From assembly GCA_016194795.1 (NCBI GenBank), contig JACQAX010000387.1, forward strand, positions 1-5,111: a DNA stretch of 5,111 nucleotides, in the 5' to 3' direction. A program made the translations under genes and the position numbers. Shown here piece by piece: positions 1 to 5,111 of this stretch. Within the stretch, counting starts at the first letter, position 1; the number at the start of each line of letters is the position of its first letter. The notes under the pieces are model-generated. The model was not told the origin of the DNA. It saw only the letters and a list, made by a program, of their open reading frames with translations, and ran no database searches. This DNA comes from Deltaproteobacteria bacterium. Its GTDB lineage: Bacteria; Bdellovibrionota; UBA1018; UBA923.

Positions 1-1745
1 GCGCTGAGCGAGAGCTGGAAGCGCCCGCGGTTTTCCTGCTCCTCCGTCGTGAGCACGACGGGTTTTTCGGCCGGCGCGGTCGGCGTCGGCGAGGGAGTCG
101 GGGTCGGTTTCGGCACCGGCTTTTTTACCTCGGGCGGCGGCAGCGCCTCGATCTCGATCTCCTCGGGCTCGCTGAACGGCCCTTCGGTGCCCGTGGCGTC
201 GACGCTCGCGATGCGGAAATACACCGTGCGTGCCTCCTCGGTCTGCTCGGTGCGATACGAGTAGCTCGGCTGCCGGATCTTCCGATCGAACGTGACCTTC
301 GAGAAGTCGGACGAAGGCGCGATCTGGAGGCGGTACTGGTCGGCGCCCTCCACGCTTTCCCACTCGATCTCGAGACGGATTTTTCGCGAGCGTGGCGCGG
401 GCGCGGGCTCGGCGAGCGCGGCAAGCCAGCGCATCCATTCGTAGGCGCGGTCCAGCCCGCCGGTTTCGATGCGGACCTTGGCCTTGATGCTTTTCGGGGC
501 TTTGAGCAACGGCTTCGGCCTGACGACGAGCTTGCGCGCCTCTGACGGCGCCGAGAGCCCGAGCCCGGGACCGTAGTCGGCGCGCAGGCGCCAATAGAGC
601 GTCTGCGGCTGCTCGTAGCTCGTCTCGATGCCGCCGTGGTCGGGCGGGGGAGTCAGCCGCGTGGGCGTCTTGAACTCGTCATCGGGCGACGTTTCGACGA
701 AGACGCTCACGCCCTTGCGCTGCTTCCAGCGATACACCACCCCTTGGCCGACGATCACGTTCGTGTCGTCGTCGGGACCTTCGACGGCGGGCTCGGTTTT
801 CGTCACGAGGGTGAAGCTGGCGACGGGGCTCTTGAGCGCGCCGTCCTCCGTGCGCAGCTGCCAGAAGTACGTGCCGTCGTCCTTGGGCTCGAAGCGCGCG
901 CTGAGCTCGTCGACGTCGGCCTCGACGGCGTCGCGCAGGTCGGAGTGCCGCGACACGAAGGCTTTCACGCGGTGGTCGCGCGCGTCGCCGCCGCCCGGCG
1001 TCTTCTGGCGCCAGCCGAGCGAGACCTTCTCGTCGTCCTTCTCGCGCCCGACCGTCGCCGTGTCCGGCGCCAGCCCTTCGAAGCGCAGCGGCACCTCCGT
1101 GACCCGTGTCGCCTCGCGCGAGATCTTCGCCTCCTGGAACGCGCCCACCGTCTTGGCGTCCTTGCCGTCGCCGATCTTGATCGAGCCGTTTTCGACGTGG
1201 ACGCTCACGCCGTCCGCGTCGCGCTTGAGGTGGAAGAGCGCGTCGCCGACGGCGTCCTCGATTCGAGTGTGGATGCCTTTGGCTTTGTCCTCGAAGTCGA
1301 CGGCGATCGGGGCCGTGCCCGCCTTTTTCTTGCTGATCGAGCCGTCGATAAGACGCAACACTATTTTGCCGGACGCGCCGGCCTCGCTCTTTTCGAGCAG
1401 CACGAGGCTGTCGGGCTCGACGTCGAGGAGCGCCCCGTCGTTGAACTCGATGTTCGCGCGCGCGTCGGCGAGCGTCAGGATCGCGTCCTCGCGCCGAAGC
1501 TGGGCCCCCGCGCTCGGCACGCTCCAGGTGATCGTCCCGGCCGATCGGCTGCGCACCTCGTTGACGCCATTGCGGAAAGTGGCGATCACGGGCCGGTTGC
1601 TCGAGTAGGTGCCGCTGGGACGCCCGAGGTCGAAGAAAATAGCATAGAGCTCAGCTGCCAGAAGCAGCGAGCACACGAGTGCCGGCAACAATAGTCGCGG
1701 GCGCTGCGTCGTTTCCGGTTCCCGAGCGAGCTCAGTACCGGGCAT
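1..1745 (-). CDS. FecR-domain, fibronectin-III-like envelope protein (3' end outside window)
   Basis: This frame is open without a stop for 581 codons and leaves the window at its left edge, so the C-terminus is missing. Residues about 18-38 (LLLPALVCSLLLAAELYAIF) form one hydrophobic segment after a short N-terminus, which suggests a signal anchor with the rest outside the inner membrane. Residues about 82-180 resemble a FecR domain (LRREDAILTLADARANIEF, NDGALLDVEPDSLVLLEKS). Three later segments carry the aromatic pattern of fibronectin-III-like beta sandwiches: TYFWQLRTEDG near 292, TLYWRLRADYG near 384 and TVYFRIASVDATG near 507. A Pro/Thr-rich linker (VPKPTPTPSPTPTAP) follows near 541-556. 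The start is ATG at 1745 or in-frame TTG at 1751. An in-frame TAG at 1766-1764 rules out anything longer, and the purine run AGGGAAGGG (1765-1757) sits 5 nt from TTG and 11 nt from ATG. FecR domains outside iron-uptake operons are often parts of large surface proteins. A structural or adhesive envelope role is inferred; no enzyme motif is visible. Confidence 0.82.
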   Translation of the reverse strand, partial: MPGTELAREPETTQRPRLLLPALVCSLLLAAELYAIFFDLGRPSGTYSSNRPVIATFRNGVNEVRSRSAGTITWSVPSAGAQLRREDAILTLADARANIEFNDGALLDVEPDSLVLLEKSEAGASGKIVLRLIDGSISKKKAGTAPIAVDFEDKAKGIHTRIEDAVGDALFHLKRDADGVSVHVENGSIKIGDGKDAKTVGAFQEAKISREATRVTEVPLRFEGLAPDTATVGREKDDEKVSLGWRQKTPGGGDARDHRVKAFVSRHSDLRDAVEADVDELSARFEPKDDGTYFWQLRTEDGALKSPVASFTLVTKTEPAVEGPDDDTNVIVGQGVVYRWKQRKGVSVFVETSPDDEFKTPTRLTPPPDHGGIETSYEQPQTLYWRLRADYGPGLGLSAPSEARKLVVRPKPLLKAPKSIKAKVRIETGGLDRAYEWMRWLAALAEPAPAPRSRKIRLEIEWESVEGADQYRLQIAPSSDFSKVTFDRKIRQPSYSYRTEQTEEARTVYFRIASVDATGTEGPFSEPEEIEIEALPPPEVKKPVPKPTPTPSPTPTAPAEKPVVLTTEEQENRGRFQLSLS

Positions 1746-1770
1746 CGTCAAGGCATCCCTTCCCTAGGAT

Positions 1771-1796
1771 TCTCTTGCACGTCGGATCTCTTGCAC
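1771..1796. repeat. Tandem 10-bp direct repeat in divergent intergenic region
   Basis: TCTCTTGCAC occurs at 1771-1780 and again at 1787-1796, a period of 16 bp. The similarity extends upstream to GGA in both copies (GGATTCTCTTGCAC versus GGATCTCTTGCAC). The copies lie between the two divergent start codons, so they could be a regulator binding site serving either gene. The second copy supplies a TTGCAC hexamer usable as a -35 element. A period of 16 is not an integral number of helix turns, so cooperative binding on one face is not obvious. Confidence 0.5.
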
Positions 1797-1818
1797 CTCA
1801 TGTGCGATATGACATACT
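1791..1818 (+). promoter_or_regulatory. Candidate sigma-70-like promoter for the kinase operon
   Basis: TTGCAC (1791-1796) and CATACT (1813-1818) are separated by 16 bp, and the region is much more AT-rich than the coding DNA around it. Transcription from about 1825 would give a leader of only about 17 nt before the ATG at 1842. That fits the lack of a Shine-Dalgarno sequence there. Both hexamers match the consensus only partly (3/6 and 4/6), and consensus rules for this lineage are unknown, so this is a suggestion only. Confidence 0.3.
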
Positions 1819-1829
1819 GATTACGTACT

Positions 1830-1858
1830 CATATATATTGTATGGCGATCGGCTACAA
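1830..1858 (-). promoter_or_regulatory. Possible promoter for the divergent FecR-type gene
   Basis: On the minus strand TTGTAG (1858-1853) and TATATG (1835-1830) lie 17 bp apart, upstream of the FecR-type gene. The -35 element would fall inside the first codons of the kinase and the -10 in the AT run just before its ATG. Transcription would then give a leader of about 80 nt. AT-rich chance matches are likely in this stretch. Confidence 0.2.
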
Positions 1859-3989
1859 ATTTCCAATTCGATACAAGATTTTGGCGATGTTGAGCGTGGT
1901 CGTAATGGCCGCGGTCGCCGTCTATTTGTACATCGCGGTCCGACTGTTTTACGAGGACAAGACCGAGCTCGTCTACGAGCTGAACCAGAACACCGTGCGC
2001 ACGCTCTCGGCGGAAGTTCGCGCCGACATCGACCGGGTCCTCGACAAGCTCCGGCTGGTCGCCGCGCTCGCCGTCACCGACAAGAAAACGGCGGCCGCGC
2101 GCGAGGCAACTTTTGCCGAGGCGTTCGGCGGCGAGGAGGAGCTGGTAAAGGTTGCCGTGCTCGAGGCTCGCGCGGACGCCGGCAGCAAGTCCCCGCAGCG
2201 CGTTTTCGTGAAGACCTGGACAAAGTATCTCGAGGCCTATCGCCGCAAGGACGACGCCGAGGCGTTTCTCGCGCACGTGCGCGACGTCGTTCCGGTGCCG
2301 TTCGAGAAGGTGACGGCCGAGGGGGCGTGGGTACGCAACTCGACGCTGCACGAAGAGAACAGCCCGCCTCTCATGACCGTCGCGGTCGCCATCGACACCG
2401 GCGACGCGTCGGTGAAGCGAGTCGTCTACGCCGATGTTCGCCTCGACCGCATGCTCGAGTCGCTCGCCGCCGGCGGCATCACCCAGACGGTCGTCGTCGA
2501 CTCCGAAGGCAAGGCGCTCGCCAGCTCCGACCAGGAGCTCGTCTCGAAGGGCGCCGATCTCTCGCAGAACCCGCTCGTGAAAAAGGCGCTCGCGTCGAAA
2601 ACGCGCTCCGAGGTGCATAAGTTCGACGCCGGTGGCAAGTCGTTCCTCGGCTCCTACCATCGCACCGGCGTCGCCGGGGTGCTCGTCGTCTCGCGCGTCG
2701 AGACCGAGCAGGCTTTCGCCGCCGCCGAGCGCCTCATCCGCAAGTCGCTCATCTACGCCCTGCTGATCGTGACCGCCGCGTTCCTCTGCGCGCTCTTCTT
2801 CGCGCACCACCTCACCGCGCCGATCCAGACGATGCTCGAGGCCACGCATCGCATCGCGCGCGGCGAGTTCGAGCGCAAGGTCGACGTGAGGTCGCACGAC
2901 GAGCTGGCGGTGCTCGCCAGCTCGTTCAACTCCATGACCGAGGACCTGCGCCAGTCGCGCGACCAGATCCAGGAATATTCGCGCGATCTCGAGAAGAAGG
3001 TGAAAGACCGCACCGCGCGCCTCGAGGCGTCCAATATCGCCATCAAAGAGGCGCAGGAGGCGCTCGTCCGCACGACGCGTCTCGCGAGCGTCGGCGAGAT
3101 CGCGGGCCGCGCCGCCCACGAGGTGCTCAACCCGCTCACCAACGTCACGACGCGTCTCGAGAAGATGCAGAACCTCAGCGCCAAGCCCGACCGCGACGAC
3201 CTCCATCTCCTGCTCGAGATCGTCCAGGCCTGGACCAAGGAGCTCGAGAGCGGGGGGCGCGACGCGCTCTACAAGAGCCTCGCCGCGCCAAGCACGGCGC
3301 AGGAAGGGAAGACGCTTCTCGAAGAGGACGTCGGCAACCTCAAGGCCATCGCCGGCGATCTTTCGCGCCGCCTCGACGACCGTTCCCACGATCTCGACTT
3401 CCTGCTCAAGGAGGCCGGGCGCATCAACAAGATCGTCAACGGCATGCGCCAGCTCACGCGCGTCTCGGGCAACCGAAGGCAGGTTCCGGTCCACAAGGTC
3501 GTGGCCGACGCCGTCGCCACGATGGCCGACCTGCTCGAGAAGAACCGTATCAAGGTCGAAACAAATCTCTGCGGAGCCGACCCCCAGATCCTCGCCGACA
3601 GCGACGAGCTGATGCAGGTGTTCTCCAACCTCGTGCGCAACTCGATGCAGGCGATCCAGGAGGCCAGGGGCAAGGGAGCCCCGGTCGGCGAGCCCGCCCG
3701 GGTCTGGTTCTCGACCGAGCTGGCCAGCCGCGACGGTGTCGACAAGGTGCTCATCCGCGTCTGCGACAACGGCCCGGGCATCGCCGCCGAGAACCTCTCG
3801 AAGGTCTTCGACGCCTCGTTCACGACGAAATCTGCCGAGGAGGGGACCGGCCTTGGCCTTTCGATATCAAGACGCTTCATTCGGGCGCTCGATGGTGAGA
3901 TCATAGTCGAAAAGAGCACGGCCGGAAGCGAGACGGTCTTTTTGATCGAGCTTCCGCTCGTGACAGGAGCTCAGGGTGGCAACGCTTAA
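1842..3989 (+). CDS. Transmembrane sensor histidine kinase (Cache-like sensor, HAMP, HisKA, HATPase)
   Basis: This 715-residue protein is a complete membrane histidine kinase that should autophosphorylate on a histidine and pass phosphate to a receiver. TM1 spans about 12-33 and TM2 about 303-321, enclosing a roughly 270-residue periplasmic region. The VYADVRLDRML and VVVDSEGKALAS segments look like a double-Cache fold, so a small-molecule ligand is inferred. HAMP covers about 322-376, and a coiled coil (about 377-415) leads to the H-box. His426 is the likely phosphosite in AAHEVLNPLTN, with E427, N430 and P431. The N-box is NLVRNSMQA (N596, N600), the G1 box DNGPGI (D642), the F-box VFDASFTTK (656-663) and the G2 box GTGLGLS (668-674). 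All ATP-lid motifs are present, so it should be active. About 70 residues are inserted between the DHp helices (about 445-515). No Shine-Dalgarno precedes the ATG, and the first codons are AT-rich, as in short-leader or leaderless starts. It overlaps the next gene by 14 nt. Confidence 0.93.
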   Translation: MAIGYKFPIRYKILAMLSVVVMAAVAVYLYIAVRLFYEDKTELVYELNQNTVRTLSAEVRADIDRVLDKLRLVAALAVTDKKTAAAREATFAEAFGGEEELVKVAVLEARADAGSKSPQRVFVKTWTKYLEAYRRKDDAEAFLAHVRDVVPVPFEKVTAEGAWVRNSTLHEENSPPLMTVAVAIDTGDASVKRVVYADVRLDRMLESLAAGGITQTVVVDSEGKALASSDQELVSKGADLSQNPLVKKALASKTRSEVHKFDAGGKSFLGSYHRTGVAGVLVVSRVETEQAFAAAERLIRKSLIYALLIVTAAFLCALFFAHHLTAPIQTMLEATHRIARGEFERKVDVRSHDELAVLASSFNSMTEDLRQSRDQIQEYSRDLEKKVKDRTARLEASNIAIKEAQEALVRTTRLASVGEIAGRAAHEVLNPLTNVTTRLEKMQNLSAKPDRDDLHLLLEIVQAWTKELESGGRDALYKSLAAPSTAQEGKTLLEEDVGNLKAIAGDLSRRLDDRSHDLDFLLKEAGRINKIVNGMRQLTRVSGNRRQVPVHKVVADAVATMADLLEKNRIKVETNLCGADPQILADSDELMQVFSNLVRNSMQAIQEARGKGAPVGEPARVWFSTELASRDGVDKVLIRVCDNGPGIAAENLSKVFDASFTTKSAEEGTGLGLSISRRFIRALDGEIIVEKSTAGSETVFLIELPLVTGAQGGNA
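3965..3969 (+). promoter_or_regulatory. Ribosome binding site fixing the GTG start of the hybrid gene
   Basis: AGGAG lies 6 nt before GTG at 3976, inside the last codons of the upstream kinase. This is the best Shine-Dalgarno sequence in the operon. It shows that translation was designed to begin at the receiver half (VATLNNRIICVDDEKD), in the frame that no longer connects to the kinase half. Confidence 0.7.
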
Positions 3990-4978
3990 CAACAGAATCA
4001 TCTGTGTCGACGACGAGAAGGACATCGTGCAGGCGTATGTCGACTTTCTCGCGCCCGCTCCCGTCGCCACGCCCAAGAAGTCTTCGCGCGGCGCCACGAC
4101 GCTCACGTCCGACGGTCACCGCCTACCAGGACCGCTCGGTGCAGGACATCAACCAGCTCTTCGGCCCCAAGTTCAAAGACCAATGGGACTACCTCAACAA
4201 GCCGTTCACCCAGGGCGAGATCATCCAGAAGGCCCGCCAGATGACGGGCGCCTGGAACCGCAAGCGGCACCTCGAAGAGGCGATGGACCAGCTGAAGGCC
4301 GCGCAAGAGCAGCTCGTGCGCGCCGAGAAGATGGCCGCCATCGGCCAGGTCGCGCGCGGCATCGGCCACGAGTTCGGCAACATCCTCCAGCGCATCGTCG
4401 GCAAGGCCGATCTCGCGCTCATGGAGAAAGACTCGGCCAAGCAGGCCGCGCACGCCAAGGTGATCCTCGAGGCCGCCGATCGCGCCGCCGTGATCGTGCG
4501 CAATCTCCAGAGCTTCTCGAAGGGCACCTCCCAGCGCGAGCCGATCGACCTTTCGAAGGTCATCGGCGACACGCTCGTGCTCGTCAACCACGAGTTCGCC
4601 AAGTACTCGGTCGAGCTCGTCGACAAACGTTCGGCCGTCGCGTCGATCCAGGCGAACGCCGGCGAGCTGCAGCAAGTGCTGCTCAATCTCATGATCAACG
4701 CGTTCCACGCGATGCCCGGCGGGGGCAAGCTCGAGGTCGGCTGCGCCGACGAGAACGGCGTCGCGGTGCTCTGGGTGAAGGATTCCGGCTCGGGCATCCC
4801 GCCCGAGGTTCTCCCCAAGATCTTCGAGTACGCGTTCACCACCAAGGGTGACCGCGGCAGCGGCCTGGGGCTTTCGATCTCCCAGCAGATCGCCGAGAGC
4901 CACGGCGGCAAGCTCGAGGTCGAAAGCGCGCCAGGCAAGGGCTCGACGTTCCGGATGAGAATCCCGAGGGCCAAATGA
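3976..4978 (+). pseudogene. Receiver-histidine kinase hybrid gene with out-of-frame internal deletion
   Basis: The gene starts at GTG 3976 behind a good ribosome site and overlaps the upstream kinase by 14 nt. Codons 1-28 read as a receiver start: beta-1 plus acidic pocket (RIICVDDEKD) and helix 1 (IVQAYVDFLAP). This is followed by a charged linker (VATPKKSSRG) that ends near 4093. From about 4115 the recognisable protein continues one frame over (codon phase shifted by one base). It shows the end of receiver beta-4 with its conserved Thr (VTAYQDR) and beta-5 with its conserved Lys (YLNKPF), then a complete kinase. Receiver beta-2, beta-3 with the phospho-acceptor Asp, and helices 2-3 are missing, probably some 60-80 residues. 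Staying in the first frame gives only low-complexity Arg/Pro/Gly sequence to a stop at 4851. A single-base sequencing error would restore the frame but not the missing Asp. The break is a natural deletion or an assembly collapse; the sequence alone cannot tell which. Confidence 0.72.
4004..4978 (+). CDS. Surviving histidine kinase frame of the hybrid (HisKA + HATPase)
   Basis: This is the open frame carrying the intact kinase half of the broken hybrid. Its first ~37 codons (from GTG 4004) are an out-of-phase reading of the receiver start and are not real protein. Genuine sequence begins at about 4115. Numbering from 4004, the receiver remnant covers 37-78, a helical linker 82-106, and the H-box KMAAIGQVARGIGHEFGNIL has His122 with E123 and N126. 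N-box residues are N228 and N232 (LLNLMINAFHAM). The G1 box is DSGSGI from D260, then FEYAFTTK, and the G2 box is GSGLGLS (285-291). There is no membrane segment, so the kinase is cytosolic. A likely internal start is ATG 4241, preceded by AGAAGG (4227-4232) at 8-nt spacing. It would give a 245-residue receiver-free kinase. Unlike the first kinase, this DHp has a normal short hairpin. Confidence 0.75.
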   Translation: MSTTRRTSCRRMSTFSRPLPSPRPRSLRAAPRRSRPTVTAYQDRSVQDINQLFGPKFKDQWDYLNKPFTQGEIIQKARQMTGAWNRKRHLEEAMDQLKAAQEQLVRAEKMAAIGQVARGIGHEFGNILQRIVGKADLALMEKDSAKQAAHAKVILEAADRAAVIVRNLQSFSKGTSQREPIDLSKVIGDTLVLVNHEFAKYSVELVDKRSAVASIQANAGELQQVLLNLMINAFHAMPGGGKLEVGCADENGVAVLWVKDSGSGIPPEVLPKIFEYAFTTKGDRGSGLGLSISQQIAESHGGKLEVESAPGKGSTFRMRIPRAK

Positions 4979-5111
4979 GCCGCCTCAAATCCCTTCTTCT
5001 CCAGACCAAGCAGCTGCTCCGGTCGCGCGGAAGAGCGGGGGCCGCCGAGCGCGGCGTCCGCGTCGTCGACGACGACACCGGCGCGCGCCAGACCATCTGC
5101 GAGTATCTCCG
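4975..5111 (+). CDS. Response regulator, N-terminal fragment (3' end outside window)
   Basis: Forty-five codons are visible before the right edge. The ATG at 4975 overlaps the preceding TGA in an ATGA arrangement, and GAGGG at 4966-4970 sits 4 nt upstream, so translation is probably coupled to the hybrid gene. Residues 28-45 (VRVVDDDTGARQTICEYL) match receiver beta-1, the acidic Asp pair and helix 1. The phospho-acceptor Asp and output domain lie beyond the window. The first ~27 residues are a Lys/Arg- and Leu-rich extension (MSRLKSLLLQTKQLLRSRG), which receivers usually lack. No better in-frame start follows before beta-1. Its position after two kinases makes it the likely final phosphate acceptor of the cassette. 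The output cannot be predicted from this fragment; an AAA+/NtrC-type or stand-alone regulator are both possible. Confidence 0.8.
   Translation, partial: MSRLKSLLLQTKQLLRSRGRAGAAERGVRVVDDDTGARQTICEYL

Noticed and set aside
628..1694. Two long plus-strand open frames opposite the FecR-type gene
   Set aside because: Neither has recognisable motifs. The minus strand gives a continuous protein with an anchor, FecR and fibronectin-like patterns across the same interval.
1..1745. FecR as an iron-citrate sigma regulator
   Set aside because: No ECF sigma factor or TonB-dependent receptor is adjacent, and the fibronectin-like architecture is unlike the classical regulator.
1791..1805. GCAC-ctcat-GTGC inverted repeat as a terminator or operator
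   Set aside because: The arms are only 4 bp with no following T-run, too weak for a terminator and easily chance.
1679..2620. 313-codon plus-strand frame overlapping the kinase start
   Set aside because: It crosses the divergent promoter region and encodes Arg/Gly-rich low-complexity sequence, an out-of-phase reading of the kinase sensor.
1821..3494. 557-codon minus-strand open frame opposite the kinase
   Set aside because: It is Arg/Leu/Glu/Val-rich with no domain pattern, and it mirrors the GC-biased codons of a kinase whose full set of catalytic boxes is on the plus strand.
4085..4117. Programmed +1 ribosomal frameshift joining the two halves of the hybrid
   Set aside because: No slippery motif or stop-codon shift site is evident, and a frameshift would still leave the receiver without its Asp and central strands.
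3976..4851. 291-codon frame continuing from the receiver start
   Set aside because: After about codon 40 it is Arg/Pro/Gly-rich nonsense. The other frame over the same bases holds all kinase motifs.
4103..5096. Minus-strand open frames under the hybrid and regulator
   Set aside because: They lack motifs and lie opposite clear kinase and receiver sequence; GC-rich antisense frames are expected.

Overview
The window looks like chromosomal DNA from a GC-rich, didermic, free-living bacterium. The codons are strongly biased to G or C at the third position. The gene content (an envelope FecR/fibronectin-like protein beside a multi-step two-component cassette) is of the kind common in deltaproteobacterial, Bdellovibrionota-like or spirochaete-like lineages. 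The lineage is a guess from style; no rRNA, tRNA or unambiguous marker gene is present.

Layout. Positions 1-1745 hold the 5' part of a minus-strand gene that runs off the left edge. It encodes a membrane-anchored protein with a FecR domain, three fibronectin-III-like segments and a Pro/Thr-rich linker. Positions 1746-1841 are a 96-bp divergent intergenic region. It is notably AT-rich on its right side and contains a 10-bp direct repeat (TCTCTTGCAC, period 16) and candidate promoter elements. From 1842 to the right edge lies a compressed plus-strand signalling operon: a 715-residue transmembrane sensor histidine kinase (1842-3989), a receiver-plus-kinase hybrid gene (3976-4978) overlapping it by 14 nt, and the first 45 codons of a response regulator (4975 onward) overlapping by ATGA.

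The main anomaly is in the middle gene. Its first ~28 codons encode the start of a receiver domain (ICVDDEKD acidic pocket) in one frame. The end of the receiver (VTAYQD, then YLNKPF) and an intact HisKA/HATPase kinase lie in another frame. The stretch that should carry the phospho-acceptor aspartate is absent. The simplest reading is an out-of-frame internal deletion, real or an assembly artefact, which leaves the kinase half open and apparently under selection.

Working model (inference): kinase 1 senses a periplasmic cue and feeds phosphate to the hybrid and/or the downstream regulator. Overlapping starts keep the three products in step. The divergent FecR/fibronectin protein may be an envelope partner sharing the intergenic control region. 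No mobile element, CRISPR array, RNA gene or convincing terminator was seen.
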